64,000 nucleotides of DNA from Sphingomonas hengshuiensis (GCF_000935025.1 NZ_CP010836.1:4402001-4466000), one strand, 5' to 3'. Positions 9,475 through 19,140 are shown, counted from the first letter of the stretch. Notes: generated from the sequence alone by a model not told the origin. A program made the numbers and translations.

Positions 9475-10094
9475 CCGAGGAAGAGGCACGCCACTGGGTC
9501 CGCGGGACCTTCGGTGTTTCACGTGAAACGCTGCTGGAGCGCTTTGGAGCGTTGCTGGTAGCCGAATCGAAGCACCAGAACCTCATCGCCGCATCGACCA
9601 TCGACACGCTGTGGACACGCCATCTGGTCGATTCTGCCCAGCTCATTCCGCTCGCTGCGAACGCGCCCCGCGGCGCCTGGATCGATATCGGCGCCGGGGC
9701 CGGGCTGCCTGGCATCGTCGTCGCAATCCTGGTCGAGCGCCCGGTCATACTCGTCGAGCCACGCGCCCGGCGCGTCGCCTTTCTCCGCGAGGTGGCGGAC
9801 GCGCTGGGCCTCACCAAGCGGGTCACCGTCCAGCAAAGCCGCATCGAAGCCTATCACCCGACCAACCGCGCCGCCGTCATTTCCGCGCGCGCGGTGGCTG
9901 AATTGTCCACTTTGCTCGCGTCCGCACTGCATTGCAGCGATAGCGGGACACTCTGGGTGCTCCCTAAAGGCCGCAATGCACAATCAGAGGTGGAAGCTGC
10001 CGCCGCGAACTGGCAAGGTGCGTTTCACGTGGAACGAAGCATCACCGAGCCGGCGTCCGGCGTGGTGATCGCGCAGGGGGTGCGCCCAAGATGA
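9471..10094 (+). CDS. rsmG: 16S rRNA (guanine(527)-N(7))-methyltransferase RsmG
   Basis: It methylates G527 of 16S rRNA using S-adenosylmethionine; its loss can give low-level streptomycin resistance. The 207 residues contain the SAM-binding glycine motif [16 protein letters not shown] near residues 70-85. ATG at 9471 overlaps the mnmG stop, and its own stop overlaps parA. Two parS-like palindromes lie within the coding sequence, at 9515 and 10021, so codon choice there is constrained by a second function. Confidence 0.95.
   Translation: MTEEEARHWVRGTFGVSRETLLERFGALLVAESKHQNLIAASTIDTLWTRHLVDSAQLIPLAANAPRGAWIDIGAGAGLPGIVVAILVERPVILVEPRARRVAFLREVADALGLTKRVTVQQSRIEAYHPTNRAAVISARAVAELSTLLASALHCSDSGTLWVLPKGRNAQSEVEAAAANWQGAFHVERSITEPASGVVIAQGVRPR
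9515..9530. promoter_or_regulatory. parS: parS site 3, inside rsmG
   Basis: TGTTTCACGTGAAACG matches the parS consensus TGTTTCACGTGAAACA at 15 of 16 positions. It lies inside the rsmG reading frame, about 575 bases before parA. This is the best of the four sites. Confidence 0.9.
10021..10036. promoter_or_regulatory. parS: parS-like site 4, inside rsmG
   Basis: CGTTTCACGTGGAACG keeps the core GTTTCACGTG and has three changes from the consensus, two at the outer bases. It lies 70 bases before the parA start, so ParB or ParA binding here could also affect parAB expression. Confidence 0.7.
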
Positions 10095-10873
10095 TCTGCA
10101 TCGCGATCGCGAACCAGAAGGGTGGGGTGGGCAAGACCACCACCGCAATCAACGTCGGCACTGCACTCGCGGCGACGGGCAAGCGCGTCCTGCTGCTCGA
10201 TCTCGATCCGCAGGGGAATTGCAGCACCGGGCTGGGCATCAGCCGCGCCGATCGCGAGCATTCGAGCTATGATCTGCTCGTCGGCGATCATGATCTCGAA
10301 GAAGTTGCGGTGCCGACCCAGGTGCCCGGCCTCGACATCGTCCCCGCGACGCAGGACCTGTCGGGCGCCGAGATCGAACTGATCGAGTTCGAGGCGCGCA
10401 CGCACCGCCTCGACGCGGCGCTGGCGCGGCACAAGGGTGGGCGCTGGGACGTGGTGCTGATCGACTGCCCGCCGTCATTGGGACTGCTGACGATCAACGC
10501 GATGGTCGCCGCGCATGCGCTGCTGGTGCCGCTGCAATGCGAGTTCTTCGCACTGGAGGGGCTCAGCCAGCTGCTCACCACGGTCGAGCGCATTCGCAGC
10601 CGGTTCAATCCCGGGCTGTCGATCCTCGGCGTCGCACTGACCATGTATGATCGCCGCAACCGGCTGACCGACCAGGTGTCGGACGATGTCCGCGCGGTGC
10701 TGGGCCGCGTGGTGTTCGACACGGTGATTCCCCGCAACGTCCGACTGTCCGAGGCGCCGAGCCACGGACTGCCCGCGCTGATCTACGATCATAAATGCGC
10801 AGGCTCCGAAGCCTATATCGCGCTCGCCCGCGAGGTGATCGAGCGCCTGCCCAAGCTCAAGAAGGCCGCATGA
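10091..10873 (+). CDS. parA: Chromosome partitioning ATPase ParA
   Basis: A Walker-type ATPase that moves ParB-bound origins to the cell poles. The deviant Walker A motif KGGVGKTT is at residues 10-17 with its signature Lys, followed by Walker A' LLDLDPQGN and Walker B VLIDCPPSLG. It has 260 residues, a standard chromosomal (not plasmid) length with no N-terminal DNA-binding extension. ATG at 10091 overlaps the rsmG stop, and its own TGA overlaps the parB ATG. Confidence 0.97.
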   Translation: MICIAIANQKGGVGKTTTAINVGTALAATGKRVLLLDLDPQGNCSTGLGISRADREHSSYDLLVGDHDLEEVAVPTQVPGLDIVPATQDLSGAEIELIEFEARTHRLDAALARHKGGRWDVVLIDCPPSLGLLTINAMVAAHALLVPLQCEFFALEGLSQLLTTVERIRSRFNPGLSILGVALTMYDRRNRLTDQVSDDVRAVLGRVVFDTVIPRNVRLSEAPSHGLPALIYDHKCAGSEAYIALAREVIERLPKLKKAA

Positions 10874-11769
10874 CCGAACCCGCGTCGCGTAAACCCCGTC
10901 CCGGTCTTGGCCGGGGACTCAGTGCCCTGCTCGGCGATTCGGTTCCCGAGGCTCCGATCTCCGGCGCCCCCGACACCAGCAGCACCCCCGGCGTGCGCAC
11001 CCTGCCGGTCAGCGCGATGGCACCGCATCCCGATCAGCCGCGCCGCCATTTCGACGAGGACGCGCTTGAGGAGCTCGCCAAGTCGATTTCGGCGCGCGGG
11101 CTGATCCAGCCGATCGTCGTGCGCCCGCACGGCCACAGCTATCAGATCGTCGCCGGCGAGCGCCGCTGGCGCGCGGCGCAGCGTGCGCGGCTCCACGAAG
11201 TCCCGGTGATCGTCCGCGAGCTGACCGATGCCGAGACGATGGAACTGGCGCTCGTCGAGAATATCCAGCGCGAGGATCTCAACGCGATCGAAGAGGCTGA
11301 AGCCTATTCGCGGCTGATCAACCAGTTCGGCCATACCCAGGAGGCGCTGGCGCGGCTCGTCCACAAGTCGCGCAGCCATGTCGCCAATCTGTTGCGGCTC
11401 CTCGACCTGCCGGCGCCGGTGCGCCAGCTCGTCGTCGAGGGCGCGATTGAAATGGGGCATGCCCGTGCGCTGATCGGCGCGCCCGATGCCGAGCGCCTCG
11501 CGCGGGTCGTCGCCGACAAGGGGCTGTCGGTGCGCGATACCGAAAAGCTGGCGCGCGAAGCCAAGCCCGCCAAGCGCAGCGGCGGGGCCGCCGCCGAAGC
11601 CGCGCCGCGCAACGCCGATCTCGCCGCGCTCGAGCATCAATTGGGCGACGTGCTGGGGCTCAAGATCAGCATCGCGCATGGTGCGAAGGGCGGCACGCTG
11701 ACACTGACCTATTCGACGCTCGACCAGCTCGACATGGTCTGCCAGCGGCTCAGCGGCGAGCGGATTTAA
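10870..11769 (+). CDS. parB: Chromosome partitioning protein ParB
   Basis: A CTP-dependent clamp that loads at parS and spreads along DNA, recruiting ParA and SMC. The 299 residues show the N-terminal RPGLGRGLSALLGD box that contacts ParA, the CTPase region with GERRWRAAQ and ENIQREDLNAIEEAEAY, a central helix-turn-helix (TQEALARLVHKSRSHVANLLR), and a C-terminal dimerisation domain. ATG at 10870 is set by the ATGA overlap with parA and by similarity to the usual N-terminus. Its targets are probably the parS-like sites at 4811, 7591, 9515 and 10021. Confidence 0.97.
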   Translation: MTEPASRKPRPGLGRGLSALLGDSVPEAPISGAPDTSSTPGVRTLPVSAMAPHPDQPRRHFDEDALEELAKSISARGLIQPIVVRPHGHSYQIVAGERRWRAAQRARLHEVPVIVRELTDAETMELALVENIQREDLNAIEEAEAYSRLINQFGHTQEALARLVHKSRSHVANLLRLLDLPAPVRQLVVEGAIEMGHARALIGAPDAERLARVVADKGLSVRDTEKLAREAKPAKRSGGAAAEAAPRNADLAALEHQLGDVLGLKISIAHGAKGGTLTLTYSTLDQLDMVCQRLSGERI

Positions 11770-11776
11770 CCCAGGT

Positions 11777-12799
11777 TCAGCCGCGCGCGCGGGCGGCGGC
11801 GCGGGCGATCGCGGTGCATTCGGCTTCGGCCAGGACTTCGCCTGCGCTCGCGGCGCGCATCAATGCGCGTTCGGTGGCGCGGACCCGGTCGATCGCGCGC
11901 GCGATCTGGGGCGCGGTCCAGCGGCGCAGCGCGCGCGTCGTCGCGGGCTTCTCGCGGAAGAATATCCGATTCTTCTCAAGCACTTCGTCGATACTCGCGC
12001 CCTTGTCCATATCCGCGCGCAGCTCGGATAGCGTCATCAGCCGCCGCGCGAGCTGGCGCAGTAGCGGGATCGCCGATCCGCCACCCTGGCTCAGTCGCGC
12101 AAGCTCGGACCCGATTTCGGCGACGCGCCCGTCGAGCACGGCCTCGATCGTGTGGAACAGCTCGGTATCGTTGAGGTCGGCACCGATCGCATCGAGCGCA
12201 TCGCCATCGGCATCACGCGGGCGATCGGGGGCGGCGTCGAGGAACAGAGCGAGCTTCTCGATCTCGCGCGCCAGAATCGCGCGGTCGCCGCCGGTCGCGT
12301 GCGCCAGCCGCTGGGGAACGTCGCCGGTGAGCCGAAGCCCCTGTTCGCGCGCGACATTGGTTGCCATCCGTGTCGCGTCTAGCCCCTCGGGCACGTAACA
12401 GGCATGCGCCATTGCAGTGGGGGCGGCGATCGCCATCTTGACCAGCTTGCCGCTGGCCTTGAGCCCCGGGCCGATCGCGATCACCGGGTTGCCCGCGCGC
12501 TCGGCGCCGAGGAGCAAGGTTACGGCCTCGACGGCGGCCTCCTCGATTCCGGTGACGCGGATAAAGCGCACTCCGCCGAACAGTGACAGCGACGCGGCCT
12601 CGTCCGCCAGCCTTCCGGGCTGTTCGCGCAGCCCCTTCATATCGATATCGACGCGCTCCGCCTCGGGACCCAGCGCGCGCGCCAGCCGCGTGGCAAGGTC
12701 CGCTGCGCCAGCCTCGTCGGGGCCGTGGAACAGATAGAATCGCGTATTCGGGTTCGGCTTGTCGACAGCGGCGCGGATCTGCGTCGCATTCGCCTTCAT
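11777..12799 (-). CDS. holA: DNA polymerase III subunit delta
   Basis: The clamp-loader subunit that opens the beta sliding clamp. The 340 residues begin [20 protein letters not shown], followed by FYLFHGPDEAGAADLATRL in the position of the degenerate nucleotide-binding loop, and end in a helical collar domain. The frame is open far upstream, but ATG at 12799 overlaps the lptE stop by ATGA and matches the family start. It is the last gene of leuS-lptE-holA and ends seven bases from convergent parB. Confidence 0.93.
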   Translation of the reverse strand: MKANATQIRAAVDKPNPNTRFYLFHGPDEAGAADLATRLARALGPEAERVDIDMKGLREQPGRLADEAASLSLFGGVRFIRVTGIEEAAVEAVTLLLGAERAGNPVIAIGPGLKASGKLVKMAIAAPTAMAHACYVPEGLDATRMATNVAREQGLRLTGDVPQRLAHATGGDRAILAREIEKLALFLDAAPDRPRDADGDALDAIGADLNDTELFHTIEAVLDGRVAEIGSELARLSQGGGSAIPLLRQLARRLMTLSELRADMDKGASIDEVLEKNRIFFREKPATTRALRRWTAPQIARAIDRVRATERALMRAASAGEVLAEAECTAIARAAARARG

Positions 12800-13290
12800 G
12801 GCGTCGGCGCCGCCCGGGCGTAGCGCGCGACACGGGCGACGATCTGGTCGGCGACGATTCCCGACAGCCGCTCGAGCGCGCTGCGTTCCGCTGCGATCGT
12901 CGCATATTCGGAGCCGACGACGTCGATCCCCGCATCCGATCCCGCGGTCGCGTCGAGCACGACCGTACCGTTGGACAAGTCCACCAGCTGGTAGCGCGCG
13001 CGCAGCGTCCGCCGCTCGCGCGCGACGCTGTCGTTGCGACGCACGCCGAGCCCCGAAATCTGGTCGTCGAGTTCGACCTGGAGCCGATAGCGCGCAGCGC
13101 CGTTGCGCGTGGCGTCGAGCCGGTCGCGCAGCGCATTCGATACCAGCCATCCCGACTGGCCCACGATTGGTGCGACTTCGATCGACGCGAGCGTCGACTG
13201 GACCTGCCCGCCAGCGCCACCGCCATAGAGCGGCCGCAGCCCGCAACCCGACAGCGCAAGCGCGGCGGCGAGGAGCAGCGCGATCCTCAT
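12796..13290 (-). CDS. lptE: LPS assembly lipoprotein LptE
   Basis: LptE plugs the LptD barrel and helps place lipopolysaccharide in the outer leaflet. The 164 residues begin with a lipoprotein signal peptide ending in the lipobox LSGC (Cys16), followed by the typical GLRPLYG. The rest is a small alpha/beta domain without further hydrophobic segments. The coordinates give ATGA overlaps with both leuS and holA; leuS-lptE-holA is a common order in Gram-negative bacteria. Confidence 0.9.
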   Translation of the reverse strand: MRIALLLAAALALSGCGLRPLYGGGAGGQVQSTLASIEVAPIVGQSGWLVSNALRDRLDATRNGAARYRLQVELDDQISGLGVRRNDSVARERRTLRARYQLVDLSNGTVVLDATAGSDAGIDVVGSEYATIAAERSALERLSGIVADQIVARVARYARAAPTP

Positions 13291-15803
13291 GCGACGATAT
13301 TCACGAGCCGGTCGGGCACGACGATCACCTTTCTGGGCGCTTTGCCTTCGAGCAGCCGAACGATCTTGTCGGATGCAAGTGCCGCGGCCTCGACGTCCTC
13401 GCGCGCCATCCCCTTGGGCAATAGCAAAGTGTCGCGCAGCTTGCCATTGACCTGAATCGCCACGGTAACTTCGTCGTCGACGAGCAGGGCAGGGTCAACC
13501 TCGGGCCAGGGCGCATCGGCGACCAGCCCCGCATTGTCCATCGCGGCCCAGGCTTCCTCGGCCAGATGCGGCACCATCGGCGCGACGATGCGGACGAGGG
13601 TGCGGATCGCGGCGGTGCGCGACGCGGAGGGCTGGGCACGTTCGAGCGCGTTGACCAGCTCATACAGCTTGGCCACCGCCTTGTTGAAGGTCAGCGCCTC
13701 GACATCCTCGGCGACGCCCGCGATCGTGCGGTGGAGGCGGCGGTCGAGATCCTTGTCCGCGCCCGTCGCATCGCCCTGGTCGGACAGCCCGTCGAACAGC
13801 CGCCACAGCCGCTGGACGAAGCGCCAGGCGCCTTCGATGCCGTTCTCGCTCCACTCCAGGTCGCGCTCGGGCGGCGAGTCGGACAGCATGAACCAGCGGA
13901 CCGCGTCGGCACCATATTGGTCGACGATCGGCTCGGGATCGACGGTATTCTTCTTCGACTTCGACATCTTCTCGATGCGGCCGACTTCGATGACGTCACC
14001 CGAGGCGATCTCGACTGCCCCGGCGCTGTCCTTGCGGATTTCCTCGGGCGACAGCCATTTGCCGCCGAGGGTCTTATAGGTCTCGTGCGTCACCATCCCC
14101 TGGGTGAACAGCCCGGCAAAGGGTTCGGTCACGTCGAGCTTGCCGATATGGTTCAGCGCGCGGGTGAAGAAGCGGGCGTAGAGCAGGTGGAGGATCGCAT
14201 GCTCGACTCCGCCGATATATTGCCCGACCGGCAGCCATTGCTCGGCCACCGCCTTGTCGAACGGCTGATCGCTCGGCTGGCTGGCGAAGCGGATGAAATA
14301 CCAGGACGAATCGAAAAAGGTGTCGAGCGTGTCGGTTTCGCGCCGGGCCTCCGCGCCGCATTGGGGGCACGCGACGTGCTTCCACGTCGGATGCCGGTCC
14401 AGCGGGTTGCCGGGCACGTCGAAGCTGACATCGTCGGGCAGCACGACCGGAAGCTGGTCGCGCGGTACGGGGACCGCGCCGCACGCATCGCAATGGATGA
14501 TCGGGATCGGCGTGCCCCAATAACGCTGGCGGCTCACGCCCCAGTCGCGCAGGCGCCAGACGGTGGTGCCGGTGCCCCATCCACCCTCTTCGGCGCGCAC
14601 GATCACCGCGCGCTTGGCATCGGGGACGTCGAGCCCGTCGAGGAAATGCGAATTCACCAGCGTACCCGGCCCGGTATAGGCCGCGTCGTCATGGAAATCG
14701 GGATCGGTCTTGTCGCCCTCGGAAACCACGCGGCGGATCGGCAGGCCGTATTTGGTCGCGAAGTCATAATCGCGCTGGTCGTGCGCGGGCACGCCGAACA
14801 CCGCGCCGGTGCCATAGTCCATCAGCACGAAATTGGCGATATACACCGGCAATTGTCGTTCTGAATCAAATGAATGCGCGGCAGTGATGCCGGTATCCCA
14901 GCCCAATTTCTCCTGCGTCTCCAGCTCGGCGGCGGTCGTTCCGCCCAGCTTGCACTGGGCGATGAACGCGGCAACCTCGGGGCTGGTCTCGGCCAGCGCC
15001 TGCGCGATCGGATGGTCTGCCGCGACCGCGACGAAGCTGGCGCCGAACATCGTATCGGGCCGCGTGGTGAACACTTCCACGCTGCCGCCATCGGACAGCG
15101 AAAAGCGGAACTGCAGCCCCTCGGACTTGCCGATCCAGTTCTCCTGCATCAGCTTGACCTTGTCGGGCCAATGCTCAAGCGCGCGGACGCCCTCCAGCAA
15201 TTCGTCGGCGAACTGGGTGATCTTGAGGAACCACTGGCTCAGCTTGCGCCGCTCGATCAGCGCGCCCGAACGCCATCCCCGCCCGTCGATCACCTGCTCG
15301 TTGGCGAGCACGGTCATGTCGACCGGGTCCCAATTGACCGCCGATTCCTTGCGATAGACCAGCCCGCTCGCGAAGAAATCGAGGAAGATCGCCTGTTCGT
15401 GGCCGTAATAATCGGGCTCGCAGGTCGCGACTTCGCGCGTCCAGTCGAGCGCGAAGCCCAGCCGCTTGAGCTGCGCCTTCATCGTCGCGATGTTGGCGCG
15501 GGTCCAGGTGCCGGGATGGACCTTCTTTTCCATCGCGGCATTTTCGGCGGGCATGCCGAATGCGTCCCATCCCATCGGATGGAGCACTTCCATGCCCTTC
15601 ATCCGGCGGAATCGCGCGAGGACGTCGCCCATCGTGTAATTGCGGACATGCCCCATATGGATGCGCCCCGAGGGATAGGGGAACATCTCGAGCACATAGC
15701 TTTTGGGCTTGGGCGAATCGTCGCGCGCGGCGAAGGTGCGGCGGTCGTCCCACACCTTCTGCCACGCGGCGTCCGCCTTCAAGGGATTGAAGCGCGACGC
15801 CAT
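13287..15803 (-). CDS. leuS: Leucyl-tRNA synthetase
   Basis: It charges tRNA-Leu. The 838 residues contain the class I signatures HMGH at residues 49-52 (in [15 protein letters not shown]) and KMSKS near residue 612, a CP1 editing domain between them ([19 protein letters not shown]), a Cys-containing zinc-like insert ([11 protein letters not shown] with [11 protein letters not shown]), and a C-terminal anticodon region. ATG at 15803 ([14 protein letters not shown]) is chosen; GTG at 15806 would add one residue. The stop is coupled to lptE by ATGA. Confidence 0.97.
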   Translation of the reverse strand: MASRFNPLKADAAWQKVWDDRRTFAARDDSPKPKSYVLEMFPYPSGRIHMGHVRNYTMGDVLARFRRMKGMEVLHPMGWDAFGMPAENAAMEKKVHPGTWTRANIATMKAQLKRLGFALDWTREVATCEPDYYGHEQAIFLDFFASGLVYRKESAVNWDPVDMTVLANEQVIDGRGWRSGALIERRKLSQWFLKITQFADELLEGVRALEHWPDKVKLMQENWIGKSEGLQFRFSLSDGGSVEVFTTRPDTMFGASFVAVAADHPIAQALAETSPEVAAFIAQCKLGGTTAAELETQEKLGWDTGITAAHSFDSERQLPVYIANFVLMDYGTGAVFGVPAHDQRDYDFATKYGLPIRRVVSEGDKTDPDFHDDAAYTGPGTLVNSHFLDGLDVPDAKRAVIVRAEEGGWGTGTTVWRLRDWGVSRQRYWGTPIPIIHCDACGAVPVPRDQLPVVLPDDVSFDVPGNPLDRHPTWKHVACPQCGAEARRETDTLDTFFDSSWYFIRFASQPSDQPFDKAVAEQWLPVGQYIGGVEHAILHLLYARFFTRALNHIGKLDVTEPFAGLFTQGMVTHETYKTLGGKWLSPEEIRKDSAGAVEIASGDVIEVGRIEKMSKSKKNTVDPEPIVDQYGADAVRWFMLSDSPPERDLEWSENGIEGAWRFVQRLWRLFDGLSDQGDATGADKDLDRRLHRTIAGVAEDVEALTFNKAVAKLYELVNALERAQPSASRTAAIRTLVRIVAPMVPHLAEEAWAAMDNAGLVADAPWPEVDPALLVDDEVTVAIQVNGKLRDTLLLPKGMAREDVEAAALASDKIVRLLEGKAPRKVIVVPDRLVNIVA

Positions 15804-15818
15804 CACTGCATTCCAGTC

Positions 15819-16250
15819 TTAGTTGACGAGCGCGGCGCGGCGGAGATCGCGGGCGCGGGTGAGGATGATGTCCTCGAGCTTCTGGACGGTCGCCGCCTGG
15901 ACCGGCGCCGCGACCCACTGGCCGCCGCGGTTGATCTCGCGCAGCGCCGCGACGCGCAGCGCATCGGCGCGCAGGTCCTGGTCGAGCACGGTGACGGTGA
16001 CCTTCATCCGCTCGGTCGGGGTGTTGGGGTTCACATACCAGTCGGTGACGATGACGCCGCCGTTCGAATCGGTCTGGAGCAGCGGCATGAAGCTGACCGT
16101 GTCGAGGCTGGCGCGCCACAGATAGGAATTGACACCGATCGTCGTGACCTTCGACGCCGCCAGATCGGCCTCGGGCCGCTTATGGCCGCCGCACGCGGTG
16201 ATCGAAAGAGCAAGCGACCCCAGGATCGCGGTGCGCAACAGGCGGTTCAT
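15819..16250 (-). CDS. DUF3576 domain-containing lipoprotein
   Basis: A conserved alphaproteobacterial family of unknown function. The 143-residue protein has an N-terminal signal with a lipobox-like LSITAC, then TTIGVNSYLWRASLDTVSFMPL and a VTDWYVNP stretch typical of DUF3576. It is predicted to be an outer-membrane or periplasmic lipoprotein. ATG at 16250 gives a good signal peptide. It ends 15 bases before the leuS start and probably heads the leuS-lptE-holA transcript, which suggests an envelope-related role without proving it. Confidence 0.85.
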   Translation of the reverse strand: MNRLLRTAILGSLALSITACGGHKRPEADLAASKVTTIGVNSYLWRASLDTVSFMPLLQTDSNGGVIVTDWYVNPNTPTERMKVTVTVLDQDLRADALRVAALREINRGGQWVAAPVQAATVQKLEDIILTRARDLRRAALVN

Positions 16251-16532
16251 CGACACATTCCTAAAGGCAATAGCAGAGCGAACGCATCTATAGAGTCTGA
16301 TGTGGCGCAAGCAAGGCGCCTGCGCGGCACCGATTCGTTGGCCGGCGCCGGGGGCGGCGGCGCGATTCGGCGCGCGACCGGCATTGACGCGTTGCGGCTG
16401 CGGATGGGCACCGATACGAAGCCATTCGCAGCGAATCTGTGGGTATGGTGCAACAGTCCGGCTAAATTTGTGCCGCAGGTGGAACCACGCTTCGAAATCA
16501 TGGTAGAGCACTGGCAGCAGAGAGGAATGCTA

Positions 16533-17255
16533 ATGCGGTTGTCGCGCTGGATGACGGGATTTGGACTGGGGGTGCTCTGCGCCGCCGGGACCATGCTCGC
16601 GCCGGCGCTCCAGGCGCAAGAAGGGGGCCGACTCGAACGCATCGCCGGCAAGCGTAACGCTGCCGAAAACGCGCTCGGAGCCTTCACCCCCGCCGCCGCC
16701 GACCCCAAGCTTGCCGCGATTCTCGCGCGCAGCGGGATGCCCGAGAGCGGTTTTCGCTTCACCCCGTCGGAAGCCAGCCGTGGCGCGAATCACGGTGTGA
16801 CCGTCGCGGTCCGCGCGCGCTCGACGCGAACGGTTACGGGGACGGAGCGCGTCGATCTGACCGCACCGCGCGCCGTCAGCCTCGCGCCGATTGCCTATAA
16901 TCTGGGCGTGGCAGTGGGCTGGAAGCGGTTTGCCGTGTCGGGCGACGTCACGCGCGTCGAACTGATCACCCAGCCCGGCAGCCGCGAGCGCGCCGATCTG
17001 GGGCTGAGCTATACGGGCAAGCGCGTGACCGGACGCGTCCAGGCGGCCACCGATCGTCCGCTTATCGACACCCCGATCCCGATCGGCGACGCGCCGAGCT
17101 ATTCGGTCGATCTGGGTGGCTCCTATTCGCTGACGCGCAACCTCGATGTGACCGCGGGTATGCGCTACAAGAGCGAGCGGGATCGGCTGCCGCGCCTCGC
17201 CGACGAGCGTCGTGACAGCCAGGCAGTCTATGTGGGCACTGCCTTCCGCTTCTGA
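16533..17255 (+). CDS. Hypothetical secreted protein, probable outer-membrane beta-barrel
   Basis: I do not recognise a named family. The 240 residues start with a signal peptide (RLSRWMTGFGLGVLCAAGTM, cleavage after ALQAQ), then a linker, then about 150 residues of alternating polar and hydrophobic strands with turns (VGWKRFAVSGDVTRVEL, LGLSYTGKRVTGRVQ, VDLGGSYSLTRNLDVTAG). The final residues YVGTAFRF end in Phe, the usual signature of barrels inserted by BAM. AGAGG lies seven bases before ATG 16533. It stands alone, divergent from DUF3576. Confidence 0.72.
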   Translation: MRLSRWMTGFGLGVLCAAGTMLAPALQAQEGGRLERIAGKRNAAENALGAFTPAAADPKLAAILARSGMPESGFRFTPSEASRGANHGVTVAVRARSTRTVTGTERVDLTAPRAVSLAPIAYNLGVAVGWKRFAVSGDVTRVELITQPGSRERADLGLSYTGKRVTGRVQAATDRPLIDTPIPIGDAPSYSVDLGGSYSLTRNLDVTAGMRYKSERDRLPRLADERRDSQAVYVGTAFRF

Positions 17256-17265
17256 TCCGTGCGGA

Positions 17266-17790
17266 TTACGTCCAGGCGTCGATTGCAGCCCAGCCATATA
17301 GCTTAAGTCCGCGAATCTCCTGCGCGCGCCGGGCGTTCATCCCGCCCAGCGCGATCAACGGCACGCCCAGCCCGCGGATCATCAACCCCAGCCGCACCGG
17401 ACCCAGAGCGGGCGCGCCCGGATGCGATCGCGTCGCGAACACCGGCGATACGAACAGCGCATCGGCGCCGTCGCGGATCGCCGCGACTGCCTCCCGCCGC
17501 GAATGCGCGGCGCGAGTGTAGAGCCCGTGGCCGGGCCGCACGCCATGCGCCCCAGCCTCGCCGCGCCCCAGCCGATCGCCGCCCGCCCGGATCAGCACCA
17601 GCCCGCGCCTATGGGCGATGTTCGCCACGTTCGCGAACAGCGCGCGCCGCTCGGCAAGCGGGAGGCCGTAATGGCGGAAGATCACCCCGCTGCCGCGCGG
17701 CAGCCGGGCAAGGGCGGTCCACAGTCCGTCGCCCATGCGCTCGTCGGTCATCAGCCAGAGCCGGGGGAGGATGGGGTGGCGGGGGCGCAT
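17266..17790 (-). CDS. ThiE/TenI-like thiamine phosphate synthase family protein
   Basis: A TIM-barrel of the ThiE/TenI superfamily; ThiE joins the pyrimidine and thiazole halves of thiamine. The 174 residues begin RPRHPILPRLWLMTDER and contain GADALFVSPVFATRSHPGAPALGP and VPLIALGGMN, typical of the C-terminal half. It is shorter than usual ThiE (about 200), and the motif normally read as GVHLGQ.D is replaced by GVRPGHGLY, so catalytic competence is doubtful. ATG at 17790 is chosen, 22 bases from the divergent next start. No other thiamine gene is near. Confidence 0.7.
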   Translation of the reverse strand: MRPRHPILPRLWLMTDERMGDGLWTALARLPRGSGVIFRHYGLPLAERRALFANVANIAHRRGLVLIRAGGDRLGRGEAGAHGVRPGHGLYTRAAHSRREAVAAIRDGADALFVSPVFATRSHPGAPALGPVRLGLMIRGLGVPLIALGGMNARRAQEIRGLKLYGWAAIDAWT

Positions 17791-17812
17791 CCGCCCGACT
17801 ATAGCGCCGGCC

Positions 17813-18481
17813 ATGCCCATAGACGATGCCCCCCGGCGCCTGGCCGAAGTGAACGCGGCGATCGCCCGCGCGGCCCGGCTCGCCAGCCGTTCGCCCGAAT
17901 CGGTGACGCTGATCGCCGTGTCCAAGACGCACGACGCCGACGCGATCCGCCCGCTGATCGCCGCCGGCCAGCGCGTGTTCGGCGAGAATCGCGTCCAGGA
18001 AGCCGCGGCGAAATGGCCCGCGCTGCGCGACGAGACTCCGGGAATTTCGCTCCACCTGATCGGCCAGCTCCAATCGAACAAGGCCGATGAGGCCGTCGCG
18101 CTGTTCGACGCGATCCACGCGGTCGACCGCCTGTCGCTGGTGTCGGCGCTTGCCCGCGCGATGGACAAGGCCGGGCGGCGCCCCGATTGTTTCGTCCAGG
18201 TCAATATCGGCGACGAGCCGCAAAAGGGCGGATGCCCGGTAGCCGACCTGCCCGCGCTGCTGGCCGAGGCACGCGCCGCCGAGCTGCCGCTTGCCGGGTT
18301 GATGTGCGTGCCGCCGCAGGGCGTAGAGCCCGCGCCCTATTTCGCGCTGCTGGCAAAGCTCGCGCGCGACCACGGCCTCGCGGGGCTCAGCATGGGGATG
18401 TCGAGCGACTTCGAAACCGCCGTCACGATCGGCGCGACGCAGGTCCGCGTCGGCTCCGCTTTGTTCGGAGCGCGCGCATGA
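17813..18481 (+). CDS. YggS family pyridoxal phosphate homeostasis protein
   Basis: A PLP-binding TIM-barrel protein (COG0325) that buffers pyridoxal phosphate rather than acting as an enzyme. The PLP lysine lies in IAVSKTHDAD, followed by GENRVQEAAAKW, HLIGQLQSNK, and the phosphate-binding SMGMSSDFETAV with VRVGSALFG at the end. It has 222 residues, a normal length. ATG at 17813 is the family start. It is translationally coupled to the HAD phosphatase gene (ATGA), and a PLP-related or pyridoxine phosphatase role for that neighbour is possible. Confidence 0.93.
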   Translation: MPIDDAPRRLAEVNAAIARAARLASRSPESVTLIAVSKTHDADAIRPLIAAGQRVFGENRVQEAAAKWPALRDETPGISLHLIGQLQSNKADEAVALFDAIHAVDRLSLVSALARAMDKAGRRPDCFVQVNIGDEPQKGGCPVADLPALLAEARAAELPLAGLMCVPPQGVEPAPYFALLAKLARDHGLAGLSMGMSSDFETAVTIGATQVRVGSALFGARA

Positions 18482-19140
18482 GGTTCGATGCGATCCTGTT
18501 CGATTTCGACGGCGTGCTGCTCGAGAGCGAATATGCGGGCAACAAGCAGATCGCCGAGTATCTGACCGCGATCGGCCATCCGACCAGTCCCGAGGATTCG
18601 ATGGCCAATTTCATGGGGCTGGCGGGGCATGATTTTCTCGCCGCGATCGAGCGCTGGATCGGGCGCGCGGTGCCCGACGATTTCCACGCCGCGCGCGCGG
18701 TCGAGGATGCGCGCGCGTTGGAGGAGGGGCTGCCCGCAGTGGCGGGCGCGATCCGCTTCATCGAAAGCCTGCCGCCCACGCTGCCCCGCGCGATCGCCTC
18801 GTCGAGCCGCACGCATTGGATCGAGACGCACCTCACCCATCTCGGCGTGCGCGATGCATTCGGCGACAAGATCTTCAGCGGGCGCGAGCATGTGACGCGA
18901 GGGAAACCGGCGCCCGACCTCTATCTCCACGCCGCCGCCGCGCTGGGCGTGGCGATCGATCGATGCGTGATCCTCGAGGATTCGCCTGTCGGCGTTACCG
19001 GTGCGGTGGCCTCCGGCGCGACGGTGATCGGGCTGTGCGCGGGCGCACACTGCGCGGTCGACCATGGCGCGCGGCTGCGCGCGCTGGGGGTGCAGCACCT
19101 CGCACAGGATTTCGACGAAGTGGCGCGGCTGATCGCCTGA
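18478..19140 (+). CDS. HAD-IA family hydrolase (beta-phosphoglucomutase/phosphatase-like)
   Basis: A haloacid-dehalogenase fold phosphatase or phosphomutase. Motif I is ILFDFDGVLLESE with nucleophile Asp9 and acid/base Asp11, motif II ASSSRTHW, motif III Lys in TRGKPAPDLY, and motif IV VILEDSPVGV. The 220 residues include an alpha-helical cap between motifs I and II. The substrate cannot be assigned. The ATG overlaps the stop of the upstream PLP homeostasis gene, and the next gene is convergent. Confidence 0.88.
   Translation: MRFDAILFDFDGVLLESEYAGNKQIAEYLTAIGHPTSPEDSMANFMGLAGHDFLAAIERWIGRAVPDDFHAARAVEDARALEEGLPAVAGAIRFIESLPPTLPRAIASSSRTHWIETHLTHLGVRDAFGDKIFSGREHVTRGKPAPDLYLHAAAALGVAIDRCVILEDSPVGVTGAVASGATVIGLCAGAHCAVDHGARLRALGVQHLAQDFDEVARLIA

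Noticed and set aside
7474..9522. A 682-codon antisense frame over mnmG
   Set aside because: mnmG is certain from motifs; the antisense protein is low complexity with no domain.
14874..17255. A 793-codon frame joining the leuS antisense strand to the barrel-like gene
   Set aside because: Only the last 240 codons, after the ATG at 16533 with its ribosome binding site and signal peptide, look like protein; the rest is antisense to leuS and DUF3576.
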